From Anaerolineaceae bacterium (GTDB lineage Bacteria > Bacillota > Clostridia > Lachnospirales > Lachnospiraceae), in NCBI GenBank assembly GCA_004294845.1, contig SHOH01000001.1, forward strand, positions 49,989 through 94,603: a DNA stretch of 44,615 bases, in the 5' to 3' direction. The notes under the pieces were generated by a model. That model was not told where the DNA came from and ran no database searches. It saw nothing but the letters and a program-made list of their open reading frames with translations. The first letter of the stretch is position 1. Each line of letters opens with the position of its first letter. This document shows, in pieces, positions 9,578 through 20,857 of this stretch. The position numbers and the translations under genes were made by a program.

Positions 9578-9742
9578 ATTCGCAAACTATGGTTATTATA
9601 ATTAATATAGTTGTTTATAAAGCGGTTACTAAGTAGCCGCTTTATAGCTTAAAAAAAACAAATCCGAAAACAAGTTGACAAATATACATAATATTATAAA
9701 ATGATTATAAGCCATTGTTTTTTCATGAAATGGGGAATGATA

Positions 9743-10303
9743 ATGAGGGTTATAGCTGGTAAAGCCAGAAGGCTTAATCTTAAAACGCCACAAGGCTTTG
9801 ACACCAGGCCAACTACCGATAAGATTAAAGAGACACTTTTTAATATTCTGAGTCCGTATTTGGCAGATGCTGATTTTCTAGATCTTTTTGCGGGAAGTGG
9901 AGCAATAGGAATAGAAGCTTTGTCAAGGGGGGCTAAATACGCAGCCTTTGTAGAAAATGACAGAGCAGCTTTAGAATGTATAAAATCAAATCTTAAATAT
10001 ACCAAATTAGATTCTTATGCTGAGATTTATTCTTTGGGAGTAATAGAAGCCATAAAAGCCTTAGAAATTAAGGGTAAGGTGTTTGATGTAGTATTCATGG
10101 ATCCGCCCTATAACAGCAACTTTGAGCAAGATATATTATTAGCCTTACAAAATTCCAACATAATATATTGCGATACAATTATTATTGTAGAAGCCTCGAA
10201 GCAGACAAGCTTTGACTTTTTAAAGGATACACATTTCAGGCAGTTTAAGAAAAAGGAATACAAATCAAACAAGCATGTCTTTTTGGAGGTATTTACAAAA
10301 TAG
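9743..10303 (+). CDS. rsmD: 16S rRNA (guanine966-N2)-methyltransferase RsmD
   Basis: MRVIAGKARRLNLKTPQGFDTRPTTDKIKETLFNIL; DLFAGSGAIGIEALSRGA; DPPY; internal start preferred over the ORF-track start at 9701. Confidence 0.93.
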   Translation: MRVIAGKARRLNLKTPQGFDTRPTTDKIKETLFNILSPYLADADFLDLFAGSGAIGIEALSRGAKYAAFVENDRAALECIKSNLKYTKLDSYAEIYSLGVIEAIKALEIKGKVFDVVFMDPPYNSNFEQDILLALQNSNIIYCDTIIIVEASKQTSFDFLKDTHFRQFKKKEYKSNKHVFLEVFTK

Positions 10304-10339
10304 ACGACATAGTAGTATATTGATAGAATGGAGATATTT

Positions 10340-10840
10340 ATGAAGATTGGAATCTATCCAGGAACTTTTGATCCGATAACTTTGGGACATCTAGATATAA
10401 TCATCAGAGCATCAAAGCTTGTGGATCATTTAGTAATCGGAGTTCTTACAAATATATCAAAAAAAACTGTATTTACTGTAGATGAACGTGTTGAATTTTT
10501 ACATCGGGTTCTTAAGGAGAATAATCTGGATAAAAAAATTAAAGTAGAAGCCTTTAATGGCTTATTAGTAGATTTTGCAAAGGCTCAGAATTCATCCTTT
10601 ATTGTCAGGGGCTTACGAGCCATTACTGACTTTGATTATGAACTACAATTAGCTCAGACAAATCATGTAATGGTGCCTGAAATTGATACGATATTTTTTA
10701 CAACAAGATTGGAATATTCATATCTGAGCTCAAGTACAGTAAGAGAAATAGCAAGTTTTGGTGGAGATATCAAACAGTTTGTGCCGGAATGTATTGTACA
10801 GTCTGTATATGATAAATATAATGCGATAGGGAGTGTTTGA
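10340..10840 (+). CDS. coaD: Phosphopantetheine adenylyltransferase
   Basis: MKIGIYPGTFDPITLGHLDII; FIVRGLRAITDFDYELQLAQTNH; SSSTVREIASFGGD. Confidence 0.95.
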   Translation: MKIGIYPGTFDPITLGHLDIIIRASKLVDHLVIGVLTNISKKTVFTVDERVEFLHRVLKENNLDKKIKVEAFNGLLVDFAKAQNSSFIVRGLRAITDFDYELQLAQTNHVMVPEIDTIFFTTRLEYSYLSSSTVREIASFGGDIKQFVPECIVQSVYDKYNAIGSV

Positions 10841-11484
10841 ATATGGGAGCAAGCAGAATTGAGCAGTTGATAGAGGACATATATGAATTTGTTGAAAGTT
10901 GTAGGATGCAGCCGCTTTCAAGCACTAAGGTTATCGTACCTAAGGATGAACTATATGATCTTTTAGATGAGCTAAGGCTTAGAACACCGGACGAAATCAA
11001 GCGCTATCAAAAAATAATCGCAAATAGGGATGCAATAATTGCTGATGCTGAGAATAAATCGGAACAAATATTAGCAAACACAAGAGATAAAGCTAAGGAA
11101 TTATTGAATGAGCATGAAATTATGCAGCAGGCTTATTATGAAGCTAATGAAATGATAATGCAAGCCTCCCAAGAAGCCGATAGGCTTCGCAGAGAAGCAA
11201 ATGAAGAAGCAGATCAAATCAGGACAGGCGTATTGGTTTATTCTAATGATATATTGAATGAATTAGAAAAGGTTGTATCAGCTGTCTATGAGGCATCGCT
11301 ATCCAAGTACGATGGCTTTATAAATGCTTTAGGAAACAACCTAGATATCATAAGGCATAATAAGCAGGAATTGATGGATCAATTATACCCAAATAATAGC
11401 ACAGCAAGTACTAATCCTGAAGAGAGATATAAGGATGATGATTATAATTTTGATGAGAACACCTTTACCCAGGATGTAGAGTAA
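10837..11484 (+). CDS. Coiled-coil protein, V-type ATPase subunit H/DivIVA-like annotation class
   Basis: Overlaps the coaD stop by 4 nt; long charged Ala/Glu-rich helical region. Confidence 0.6.
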   Translation: MNMGASRIEQLIEDIYEFVESCRMQPLSSTKVIVPKDELYDLLDELRLRTPDEIKRYQKIIANRDAIIADAENKSEQILANTRDKAKELLNEHEIMQQAYYEANEMIMQASQEADRLRREANEEADQIRTGVLVYSNDILNELEKVVSAVYEASLSKYDGFINALGNNLDIIRHNKQELMDQLYPNNSTASTNPEERYKDDDYNFDENTFTQDVE

Positions 11485-11488
11485 TAAT

Positions 11489-12472
11489 TTAGGTTCTAAA
11501 TAAAAATACATATAAAAATGAGAGCGACATAGCTATGATAGCACTTAGCATCTTAACATAAATATAGGTTTTTATGGATAGTCTTGATTCTCCAAGTACA
11601 CTTTTGGTTTGTGCCAGCCCGGATAATCCTCCAAAAGAAGCTATGAAGGAAACCAAGACTATTTTTATATTGCTATCCATATGAATTTTACATATTTGAT
11701 CTATTCCGGTTGTAATTTCAAGGATGCCCATTAATATAGCTTTATAGAAGCTAAAGCTTGGACCGATTTCATTTATTATTTGTGCCAATATTGAAAAAAG
11801 AATAATATAGCCTCCGATTTTTGTGACTACCTCAAAGCCATTCATGATGGATTTATCTAATATGTCAAATGAAAATCTGACAGACTTGTATTTACTTTCA
11901 ACCCCAGCGGTTGCTATATTTATATCAGAATAAGCTTGTGTTTTTTTATTATAATGATTTAGATAGTTTCGGTAGATAATAGCACTTAGAATAGATGAAC
12001 CATAGATTATCACAAAAAGCGCTAATCTCATTCTTGGTATTTTCAGCTGATTAATAGCTATATAGTTCATGATAAATATAGGACTGGCATTATTACACAT
12101 ACTAAGAAGAAAGTGTGCTTCCTTGTGGTCAATTTTGCCCTCGGTAGCCAAATCTGCAGTTGATTTAGCTCCCATGGGAAGGCCGGATAAAAATCCTATT
12201 AGTATAGGATAGCAACCGTTAGGACTAACCCTAAACAATCTTCCAAACACAGGATATAATATGTTACTGATTTTTCCCGCGATATTAATACGGATCATCA
12301 GGTTGGATACTATGATAAAGGGCAGTAGTGTAGGCAAAACATTTAGAAACCATAGCATTAGTCCTGAGCTAGCACCCTTATAGGACGAATAGGGAAATAA
12401 AAACATTAAGATAAAAAAGAATAATACAAATCCTTTCAATAATTTACTTTTATATTTAATTATTTGCTTCAT
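11489..12472 (-). CDS. ylbJ: Sporulation integral membrane protein YlbJ-like (nucleoside recognition domain)
   Basis: MLWFLNVLPTLLPFIIVSNLM, GFLSGLPMGAKSTADL, LLSMCNNASPIFI motifs. Confidence 0.85.
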   Translation of the reverse strand: MKQIIKYKSKLLKGFVLFFFILMFLFPYSSYKGASSGLMLWFLNVLPTLLPFIIVSNLMIRINIAGKISNILYPVFGRLFRVSPNGCYPILIGFLSGLPMGAKSTADLATEGKIDHKEAHFLLSMCNNASPIFIMNYIAINQLKIPRMRLALFVIIYGSSILSAIIYRNYLNHYNKKTQAYSDINIATAGVESKYKSVRFSFDILDKSIMNGFEVVTKIGGYIILFSILAQIINEIGPSFSFYKAILMGILEITTGIDQICKIHMDSNIKIVLVSFIASFGGLSGLAQTKSVLGESRLSIKTYIYVKMLSAIIAMSLSFLYVFLFRT

Positions 12473-12576
12473 AGAATTCTACCATTTACCTGGTGTGATT
12501 ACTATAATCTATTGAAAGGAGAACAAGATTATTCAATGATTTAATAGATTAATACAAATTTGAAAGGAGACAGTCT

Positions 12577-14379
12577 ATGTCAGAAGGTAGATTACCAAAA
12601 CGGAGTGAGATTGAAAAAAAATTCACATGGGCAATTGAAGATCTTTATGCTACAGATGAATTGTGGGAGAAGGAATATAATGAGCTTAAGGAGATGATGC
12701 CAAAAGCAACTGATTATCGAGGCAGATTATCAGAATCAGCACAAGTATTATTGGGCTTTTTAAGACTTTATGATGAGCTTGGTGTTCTTATGGAGCGGGT
12801 ATATGTATATGCCAATCAAAAATATCATGAGGACACAGGCAATCCTGTATATCAGGATTTGGCTGATAAATCCGGTGTAATTATAGTACAGTTGGAATCG
12901 GCATTATCCTTTGCTACTCCAGAAATTCTATCAATACCTGAAGAAACCTTAGAGCGTTTTAAGTCAGAGGAGGAGGAACTTAGGGTTTATGATTTTTATC
13001 TAAAGAATATACTTCGTCGTAAACCACATATTCTTTCTGCTCAGATGGAGGAGCTTTTGGCCGATGCGGGCGAGATGGCTTCTTCACCTGACAATATATA
13101 TTCTAAATTTGACAATGCGGATCTGAAATTCCCAGAGATAAAGGATGAGAATGGGGATACAGTCAGGATTACCCATGGTAGGTTCATACAGCTTTTAGAG
13201 AGTAGTGACCGCAGAGTAAGGGAGGAAGCATTTAAAGGGGTATATGAAACCTATGAAAGCTTTAAGAATACTCTCGCTGCAACCTTCAGTTCAAATGTAA
13301 AGCAGGAATTATTCTTTACTAAGGCGAGAAAATATGGCTCAAATCTTGAAAAAGCATTGAATGACAGTAATGTTCCCGTCAGCGTATATACCAATTTAAT
13401 AAATGCAGTTCATGATAACATGGGCCTTATGCATCGCTATGTATCATTAAGAAAGAAGCTCTTAGGTGTTAACGAGCTTCATATGTATGATTTGTATACA
13501 CCTCTTGTACAGGATGTCAAGATGGAAGTACCATTTGATGAAGCCAAGAAGATAGTGGCAGAAGGCCTTAAGCCTTTAGGGGAAGAATACCAGGAGATTC
13601 TTCAGGAAGGATTTGGTAACCGTTGGATTGATATATATGAAAATGAGAACAAAAGAAGCGGTGCTTATTCCTGGGGTGCTTATGGTACGCATCCTTATGT
13701 ACTATTAAATTATAATGATACCCTAGATAACGTATTTACCCTAGCCCATGAGATGGGGCATGCTATCCATAGCTACTATTCAGATAAGGTACAGCCATAT
13801 GTTTATGCAGGCTATAAAATTTTCGTAGCAGAGGTGGCATCCACCTGTAACGAAGCTATATTGATTAACCATATGCTTAAAAAGACCGAAGATAAGCTTC
13901 AGAAGGCATATCTAATTAACCATTTCCTTGACAAATTCAAGGGAACTCTATACAGACAGACTATGTTCGCTGAGTTTGAGATGATAACACACAAGATGGT
14001 AGAGGAAGGACAGAGCTTGACAGCTGATACTCTATGCAAGATTTATCATGACCTAAACGTTCTTTATTATGGAAATGATATCGTTATTGATCCAGAAATA
14101 GATATGGAGTGGGCAAGAATTCCTCATTTCTATAGAGCCTTTTATGTATATCAGTATGCAACCGGTTATTCTGCTGCAATTGCTTTATCGAGACGTATAT
14201 TACAGGAGGGCAAGCCTGCAGTCGATGATTATATTCGCTTCTTAAGCGGAGGAAGCTCTGATTATCCAATAGAGCTGCTAAAGAAAGCCGGAGTCGATAT
14301 GAGCACTAAGGAACCCGTAAATCAGGCCCTTAAATTATTTGAAGAACTGTTAGATCAAATGGAAGAACTGATGCTGTAA
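12577..14379 (+). CDS. pepF: Oligoendopeptidase F
   Basis: M3 zinc motif FTLAHEMGHAIHSYYSD; YVYAGYKIFVAEVASTCNEA; 600 aa. Confidence 0.95.
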   Translation: MSEGRLPKRSEIEKKFTWAIEDLYATDELWEKEYNELKEMMPKATDYRGRLSESAQVLLGFLRLYDELGVLMERVYVYANQKYHEDTGNPVYQDLADKSGVIIVQLESALSFATPEILSIPEETLERFKSEEEELRVYDFYLKNILRRKPHILSAQMEELLADAGEMASSPDNIYSKFDNADLKFPEIKDENGDTVRITHGRFIQLLESSDRRVREEAFKGVYETYESFKNTLAATFSSNVKQELFFTKARKYGSNLEKALNDSNVPVSVYTNLINAVHDNMGLMHRYVSLRKKLLGVNELHMYDLYTPLVQDVKMEVPFDEAKKIVAEGLKPLGEEYQEILQEGFGNRWIDIYENENKRSGAYSWGAYGTHPYVLLNYNDTLDNVFTLAHEMGHAIHSYYSDKVQPYVYAGYKIFVAEVASTCNEAILINHMLKKTEDKLQKAYLINHFLDKFKGTLYRQTMFAEFEMITHKMVEEGQSLTADTLCKIYHDLNVLYYGNDIVIDPEIDMEWARIPHFYRAFYVYQYATGYSAAIALSRRILQEGKPAVDDYIRFLSGGSSDYPIELLKKAGVDMSTKEPVNQALKLFEELLDQMEELML

Positions 14380-14390
14380 AGATGTTTGTA

Positions 14391-14441
14391 AGATCTGGTG
14401 CAAAATAAGTAACCTCCTTATAATATTTTGCAACAGATTCT
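14391..14441. terminator. Bidirectional terminator-like hairpin between convergent pepF and tmcAL
   Basis: agatctggtgcaaaata pairs imperfectly with tattttgcaacagattct. Confidence 0.65.
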
Positions 14442-15743
14442 TTATATCATGCAGATTCCATGCTTGTACTCATTTGGTATTACAGTTTTATATTTATCAA
14501 ATAGGTTTTGGTTGTATAGATGGGTGGCGAAGATATCCTGATTAAGCATCCTCATACCCAGAGTATCCAGCTGCTTGTCTGCTCTAGAGACCTTTGTAAT
14601 TACAGGAAGCCTTTCGAATTTCTTAATCTTACGTATAAGATGGGAGGCTTCCTTTTTCATGCCTAAAACTCTGGCATAATATATAATACTATCATCTAAA
14701 TATTCACGAAATGTATCCCTCTTTATATTCAAAAGAGTATGAATAAGTGCCCGGTTAACTCTGGTTAAGGTGATATTTTTTGTCTTTATAGTCTGAGATA
14801 ATTCTGTGATACTTTGATTCTGTAAATCAGTATTCTTAATTCTGTCTGCTATGTCTGAAGACAAGTCAAGATACTCAGAAAGCTGTATGCTACTTTCTGA
14901 CATAAGCTTGTACTTTATAAGAACTGAAAAATCTTCTATAGTGACTGGATATGTGATACAATGATTATTGATAAAATAATCAAAAACATTTTTGGGAACA
15001 CTAGCAATTACTGAGGTAAGATATGAAGAAGCATTAGCATTCTCCAGGATGCCACGGATAGCAGTGGCGGAGTTGATGACACCACTTAAATCCTCATTTG
15101 CTTGTTCATTAGTATTATTACTAACACTAATATGCTTATCGTGATAATTAGCCTTATGCCTTTTGATCGTAAATGGTTTTAAAGAGGAATTTAGTTGTAA
15201 GAGTGCCTTTATATATTCAATACCCAAAATGTTATTCGGTTCGGATATAACTTCAAGTAAATCACTACTTATGGGACTGCCGTCCAATTCAAGCATCTGC
15301 TCGGTAGCCTTTGCCCTAGCAGCGGGATATGTGAAGCCTTCTCTTATATAAGAGTATAATAAGTTCTGAAAACTTTCAGTGGGATTAATAAAAAGCTTTG
15401 CTGCTTCCTCTAAAACCTTGATATTTCCGGACTCGCTCCCAAAGCAAATATAATCCACGATACCTAAGCCGTTAAGCAAAGCGACTGCACCGAGAGCAAA
15501 ATACTGGGCACTGCCTGTCGCATAGCATATCGGGAGTTCTAATACCAAATCGACACCATTATTTAAAGCCATCAGACTACGATCATATTTGCTTATAATA
15601 GCCGGAGTACCCCGTTGGACAAAATCTCCGCTCATCACAGCAATTACATAATCTGCGCCTGTTATTTTTTTGGCTTCTTTTATATGGTGTTTATGGCCGT
15701 TATGGAACGGATTATATTCTGTTATGATACCAAGGACTTTCAT
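14442..15743 (-). CDS. tmcAL: tRNA(Met) cytidine acetate ligase (YlbM/TmcAL nucleotidyltransferase)
   Basis: MKVLGIITEYNPFHNGHKHHIKEAK, MSGDFVQRGTPAIISKYDRSLMALNNGVDLVLELP; internal Met start chosen. Confidence 0.92.
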   Translation of the reverse strand: MKVLGIITEYNPFHNGHKHHIKEAKKITGADYVIAVMSGDFVQRGTPAIISKYDRSLMALNNGVDLVLELPICYATGSAQYFALGAVALLNGLGIVDYICFGSESGNIKVLEEAAKLFINPTESFQNLLYSYIREGFTYPAARAKATEQMLELDGSPISSDLLEVISEPNNILGIEYIKALLQLNSSLKPFTIKRHKANYHDKHISVSNNTNEQANEDLSGVINSATAIRGILENANASSYLTSVIASVPKNVFDYFINNHCITYPVTIEDFSVLIKYKLMSESSIQLSEYLDLSSDIADRIKNTDLQNQSITELSQTIKTKNITLTRVNRALIHTLLNIKRDTFREYLDDSIIYYARVLGMKKEASHLIRKIKKFERLPVITKVSRADKQLDTLGMRMLNQDIFATHLYNQNLFDKYKTVIPNEYKHGICMI

Positions 15744-16036
15744 TATATACCATCCTTTCAACGCTAGATTTATCTAGCTCTATTATGTAATTTTACTATA
15801 GGTTGTTTGAAAAGTATATTATTCTAAGTGGAAAAATTAAGATTGGTTATTATCGTATATATTTGTTAAATTATATACAATACTCATTATCTAATCAAGT
15901 TCTAGTGTATAAACAGCTATTTTTTCTAGTAAAACTACTTGTATCCATCTAATATTTGTTTTATAATCAAGGTTGTGAGTCTTACTATATCTACTTATTT
16001 ATATAGAAAAACAGATGTTAAGGAAGGAGAAACATC

Positions 16037-17035
16037 ATGAGCTTTATTGATGACATTAAATTAAGAGCAAAAAAGAACATGAAAACCATAGTATTACCTG
16101 AGGCAGGAGATAGAAGAACCCTGGAAGCCGCTCATACAATTCTTTCAGAAGGTCTTGCAAATATCGTACTGATAGGCAATCAGGATGAAATAGCTAAAGG
16201 TGCTCAGGGGCTTGACTTGTCAAATGCAACAATTATCGACCCTAATACCGCTGACAAGCTTGAAGCATATACGGACCTCTTATATGAGCTTAGAAAGAAC
16301 AAGGGTATGACTCCTGAGAAGGCAAGAGAATTATTAACGACAGCGCCGCTTTACTTTGGTGTTACGATGGTAAAGGCAGGGGATGCAGACGGTATGGTAG
16401 CCGGAGCAGTATACTCTACAGCTGATGTACTCCGCTCGGCTCTTCAGGTAATTAAGACGGCTCCCGGAACAAAGATGGTTTCAGCCTTCTTTTTAATGGT
16501 AGTACCAAATTGCGAATATGGAGCAAATGGTACCTTTATTTTTGCAGACAGCGGATTAGTTCAAAATCCTTCATCAGAAGAATTGGCAGAGATTGCGGCA
16601 AGCAGTGCTAAAAGCTTTGAGCTTCTGGTTGAGAAAGAGGCAGTGGTTGGAATGCTTTCACATTCCACAAAGGGAAGTGCATCCCATCCTGATGTAGATA
16701 AGGTTGTTGAGGCAACAAAGATTGCTAAAGAAGCATATCCTAAAATTAAACTTGATGGCGAGTTTCAATTAGATGCAGCTATAGTACCTTCTGTAGGTGC
16801 ATCAAAAGCTCCCGGAAGTGATGTTGCAGGTAAAGCCAATGTATTAGTATTTCCTGATCTTGATTCCGGTAATATTGGTTATAAGTTAACTCAAAGACTA
16901 GCAAAGGCTGAAGCCTATGGACCTATTACTCAAGGACTAGATAAACCAGTAAATGATTTGTCCAGAGGCTGTAGCGCAGATGATATAGTAGGGGTTGTAG
17001 CGATTACTGCTGTACAGGCATCAGCAAGCAGATAA
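16037..17035 (+). CDS. pta: Phosphate acetyltransferase
   Basis: [55 protein letters not shown]; adjacent to ackA. Confidence 0.96.
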   Translation: MSFIDDIKLRAKKNMKTIVLPEAGDRRTLEAAHTILSEGLANIVLIGNQDEIAKGAQGLDLSNATIIDPNTADKLEAYTDLLYELRKNKGMTPEKARELLTTAPLYFGVTMVKAGDADGMVAGAVYSTADVLRSALQVIKTAPGTKMVSAFFLMVVPNCEYGANGTFIFADSGLVQNPSSEELAEIAASSAKSFELLVEKEAVVGMLSHSTKGSASHPDVDKVVEATKIAKEAYPKIKLDGEFQLDAAIVPSVGASKAPGSDVAGKANVLVFPDLDSGNIGYKLTQRLAKAEAYGPITQGLDKPVNDLSRGCSADDIVGVVAITAVQASASR

Positions 17036-17055
17036 AAAAATTGGAGGATAGTGAT

Positions 17056-18249
17056 ATGAAAGTATTAGTTATTAACTGCGGTAGTTCATCTTTAAAATAT
17101 CAGTTGATAGATTCTGATACAAAGCAGGCATTAGCAGTGGGTCTTTGCGAAAGAATTGGATTAGAGATAGGATGCTTAAAGCATACACCCGCAGGACGTG
17201 ACAAGACTGTGATTGACGCAAGGATGGATAACCATGAAGTTGCTGTATCAATGGTAATTGCTGCCTTAACAGATAAGGAGCATGGTGTTATCGAAGATTT
17301 ATCTGAAATCCAAGCCGTAGGACATAGAGTGGTACATGGTGGAGAGAAATTTGCTTCTTCTACCATAATCACAAATGAGGTAATAGATGCGATTGAGGAA
17401 TGTAATGATCTTGCACCTCTTCATAATCCCGCCAATCTGATTGGTATCAGAGCATGTAAGAGCCTGATGAAGGATGTTCCCATGGTGGCAGTATTTGATA
17501 CCGCATTCCATCAGACCATACCTGACAAGGCTTATCTATATGCTCTTCCTATGGAATATTATGAGAAATATAAGATTAGAAAATATGGATTTCATGGGAC
17601 AAGCCATAGCTATGTATCAGAACGTATGGCAGAGTTTTGTGGACTTGACATAAATAACTCCAAAATTATAGTATGCCATCTTGGCAATGGTGCAAGTATC
17701 TCAGCCGTCATGAACGGTAAATCAATTGATACAAGTATGGGCTTTACACCTCTATCCGGTCTTGTTATGGGTACCAGAAGCGGTGATATAGATCCCTCCA
17801 TTATTGAATTTATTGCTAAGAAGGAGAATAAAAATCTGGATGAGATTATGCATTTGCTGAACAAGGAATCTGGTATACAAGGTATGTCCCAGGTCTCCAG
17901 CGATTTTAGAGACATCAACAAAGCTATGGATGAAGGAAACGAAAAGGCAAGAATAGCATTTGATGTATTTGTATATAGAGTAGTAAAATATATAGGCGGA
18001 TTTATTGCCTCTATGAATGGTGTGGATGCTATAGCATTTACGGCAGGTGTTGGTGAAAATGATCCCAAGGTACGTTATGATGTGTGTCAATATCTGAAGT
18101 TCATGGGTATTACTATCGATGAGGAAGCAAACAAGCTTAGAGGTGAGGAGGTTATGCTATCAACACCTGATTCTAAGGTAAAAGTAGCTGTAATTCCTAC
18201 CAATGAAGAATTGACAATTGCCAGAGAGACGGTATCACTTCTTAAATAA
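17056..18249 (+). CDS. ackA: Acetate kinase
   Basis: [54 protein letters not shown]. Confidence 0.97.
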   Translation: MKVLVINCGSSSLKYQLIDSDTKQALAVGLCERIGLEIGCLKHTPAGRDKTVIDARMDNHEVAVSMVIAALTDKEHGVIEDLSEIQAVGHRVVHGGEKFASSTIITNEVIDAIEECNDLAPLHNPANLIGIRACKSLMKDVPMVAVFDTAFHQTIPDKAYLYALPMEYYEKYKIRKYGFHGTSHSYVSERMAEFCGLDINNSKIIVCHLGNGASISAVMNGKSIDTSMGFTPLSGLVMGTRSGDIDPSIIEFIAKKENKNLDEIMHLLNKESGIQGMSQVSSDFRDINKAMDEGNEKARIAFDVFVYRVVKYIGGFIASMNGVDAIAFTAGVGENDPKVRYDVCQYLKFMGITIDEEANKLRGEEVMLSTPDSKVKVAVIPTNEELTIARETVSLLK

Positions 18250-18339
18250 TTTTTCATTGACAAATAAATACACAATGGCTATAATACAATATAGTGCGTA
18301 ATCCTAAGATTTAACACATTGAAAATATGGAGAGAGTAA

Positions 18340-18867
18340 ATGCTTATATCTTTATCAGAAATAATGAACACAAAGGATAAAGTGGAGCAGATCTTTGCTC
18401 CTATCGAGATGGAGAAATTCATCTTCGATGGCGAATCCTATGAATTTGCATGGAAGGATCCGGTAAGCCTAACTATTACTAATCTTGGTAATAAGGAGCT
18501 TCTGATTGAAGGGTCCGTAAAGCTCTCCCTAATTATCTTCTGTAGCAGATGCTTAAAGAAGCTGGAATATTCCATGGATATAGATTTATGCAAGGAGATT
18601 GATTTTAAGCGTACCGAAGAAGAACGTGCAGAAGATTTGGACGAAGCAAATTATATTATTGGATACAATCTGGATGTAGACATATTGATTAAGGGTGAGA
18701 TAATTATCGCTTTACCGATGAGGCTCTTATGCAGTGATGATTGCAAGGGAATATGCATGCATTGCGGAACCAATCTGAATGAGGGCTCCTGTGACTGTGA
18801 TAACACTGTATTAGATCCCCGAATGTCAGCAATCCGAGATATCTTCAACAATTTTAAGGAGGTGTGA
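18340..18867 (+). CDS. YceD/DUF177-family protein
   Basis: Cys-rich C-terminal region with CSDDCKGICMHCGTNLNEGSCDC; immediately upstream of rpmF. Confidence 0.88.
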   Translation: MLISLSEIMNTKDKVEQIFAPIEMEKFIFDGESYEFAWKDPVSLTITNLGNKELLIEGSVKLSLIIFCSRCLKKLEYSMDIDLCKEIDFKRTEEERAEDLDEANYIIGYNLDVDILIKGEIIIALPMRLLCSDDCKGICMHCGTNLNEGSCDCDNTVLDPRMSAIRDIFNNFKEV

Positions 18868-18869
18868 CT

Positions 18870-19049
18870 ATGTCTATATGTCCAAAGAACAAGTCATCAA
18901 AAGCAAGAAGAGACAGCCGTAGGGCTAATTGGAAAATGAGTGCTCCCAATCTGGTAAAGTGCAGCAAGTGTGGAGAGCTTATGGTTCCTCATAGAGTATG
19001 TAAGGCTTGTGGATCTTACAATAAAAAAGAGATTCTGCCTACAGAGTAA
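18870..19049 (+). CDS. rpmF: 50S ribosomal protein L32
   Basis: MSICPKNKSSKARRDSRRANWKMSAPNLVKCSKCGELMVPHRVCKACGSYNKKEI. Confidence 0.97.
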   Translation: MSICPKNKSSKARRDSRRANWKMSAPNLVKCSKCGELMVPHRVCKACGSYNKKEILPTE

Positions 19050-19088
19050 GAGCAAGAAGGAAAATTACATTAGAATAAGACAAAATAT

Positions 19089-19119
19089 GAGCTTGTGATT
19101 TTCATCACAGGCTCTTTTA
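19089..19119 (+). terminator. Rho-independent terminator after rpmF
   Basis: gagcttgtgat/atcacaggctc stem followed by tttta. Confidence 0.8.
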
Positions 19120-19207
19120 CTTGTTAAATTATGGTTGCAAGATTCGACTTGTTGATATAAAATATGCTTATATTGCCTACTAATAGGAATAATTAAGGGG
19201 ATAGATT

Positions 19208-20857
19208 ATGAAGGAATTACTTACAAAACGAAAAGCAAAGTTCATTCAATATCTAATCGCAACCTTTATGTTCATTATAAACCATTTTGCAGAAATTGGG
19301 TTGTTTGCCATAATCTTTGGTGCGATTGAAGAGGGAGATTTACAGCGTTACAAAAAGATTGTTATCTTAACAATTATATATCTCATATATTCACCGATTA
19401 ATTTCTTGGTTTCCAGGATGCTTCGAATTAGATATATGAGGGACACCATATTAGATGTACGTAAACAGGCATTTGACAAAATTATCAATATGCCCTTTAA
19501 ACAGTATTCTCAAAAATCCAAGGAAGTGTATATTTCAAATTTAATTAATGATGTAAATACCTTTGAGAACAAATTCTTCATCAGTCTACTCAACTATCTT
19601 ATTAATATCGGAATGTTTGTTATATCACTGGCCTTTCTGATTTTCTTAGACATTAAACTGGCAGTCGTAATGTTATTATTTTCGATAGTTTTGTATTTTC
19701 TTGCAAGTCTTTTTACTAAGAAAACCACTGCACTTGAGAAGGAAATTTCAGACACCAATGAGGCATTTACGACTGATATGTCCAATACCTTTAATGGTCT
19801 TGAGATTTTGAAACTTAATAATATTGAGGATAAATTTTTAAAGAAAAGTGTAAGGACCATAAACAGATTGGAGAAAAGAAAATATCTGGCTAATGTGTTT
19901 ACTCATCTGCAAAGGGATGTTATCTATATTTTTGCTTTTGTAGTCTCAGTAGCGGTATTGATATATCTGGGTTATCAAATGCAGGTGGATATAAACCTGA
20001 CTGAGGCTACCTTTATATTTATACTCTGTTCTTCAATAAGTAATTATCTGATCTCTGCATTTCCTTTATGGAATCAGATTAAGGCCTCGACAAGCATCTA
20101 TGAAAAGATTGCAGAGCCTGAGGAGACTACCATAAAGATTGGTATGGGTACAAAGGATTTCAAATTTGATGACAAGATTGAAGTTGCAGGCTTAAGCTTC
20201 TCATTTGATAAGAAGCAGATTTTAAAGGATGCTTCATTTACCATTGAAAAGGGTAAGAAATATTTAATAAAAGGTGTAAGTGGCGCAGGCAAAACAACTT
20301 TACTTAATCTGCTAGCCATGATTCATGATGATTTTGAGGGTAAAATTACTGTTGATGGAGAGGATTATCGTGATATATCCGAAAAGTCCTTTCATGAAAA
20401 GGTTGCCTTTATATATCAGGATGTATTTTTATTTGAAGATACGATTAAGAACAATATTACTCTATATAAGGATATATCCGATGAGCAGATAGAATATGCG
20501 GTAAGAGTAAGCGGATTAGAGCCTTTTCTTGAAGAGAAGCAGGACGGTATTCATGAAAGACTTACTGAGAATGGTAAGAATTTGTCCGGTGGACAAAGGC
20601 AGAGAATATCTATCGCTAGGGCTATCGCTAAAGATGCTGAAATTCTATTCGTAGATGAGGGTACCTCCAGCCTTAATGAAGAGCTGGGAAGGGATATCGA
20701 AAAGACATTTTTAGAGCTTAAGGGTACAGTAATTGCTATAAGCCACAGATATTATGAGGGAATTACAGAAAATTATGACTATGTAATTGAGTTGAAAAAC
20801 AGTCTGGTTCATGTCTTCCCCGCCAAGGATTATTTTGAAGAGGTGATTACATGGTAA
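19208..20857 (+). CDS. ABC exporter subunit (fused TMD-NBD)
   Basis: GVSGAGKTT Walker A, LSGGQRQR signature, ILFVDE Walker B, ISHR H-loop. Confidence 0.92.
   Translation: MKELLTKRKAKFIQYLIATFMFIINHFAEIGLFAIIFGAIEEGDLQRYKKIVILTIIYLIYSPINFLVSRMLRIRYMRDTILDVRKQAFDKIINMPFKQYSQKSKEVYISNLINDVNTFENKFFISLLNYLINIGMFVISLAFLIFLDIKLAVVMLLFSIVLYFLASLFTKKTTALEKEISDTNEAFTTDMSNTFNGLEILKLNNIEDKFLKKSVRTINRLEKRKYLANVFTHLQRDVIYIFAFVVSVAVLIYLGYQMQVDINLTEATFIFILCSSISNYLISAFPLWNQIKASTSIYEKIAEPEETTIKIGMGTKDFKFDDKIEVAGLSFSFDKKQILKDASFTIEKGKKYLIKGVSGAGKTTLLNLLAMIHDDFEGKITVDGEDYRDISEKSFHEKVAFIYQDVFLFEDTIKNNITLYKDISDEQIEYAVRVSGLEPFLEEKQDGIHERLTENGKNLSGGQRQRISIARAIAKDAEILFVDEGTSSLNEELGRDIEKTFLELKGTVIAISHRYYEGITENYDYVIELKNSLVHVFPAKDYFEEVITW

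Noticed and set aside
9616-9646. TATAAAGCGG...CCGCTTTATA hairpin after the SASP gene as a strong plus-strand terminator
   Set aside because: Stem is good but the downstream run is A-rich, not T-rich; kept as a possible weak terminator or stabilising structure only.
17100-18275. Several minus-strand ORFs opposite ackA (90, 70, 152, 112 and 62 aa)
   Set aside because: Fully antisense to a clear conserved gene; typical shadow ORFs.
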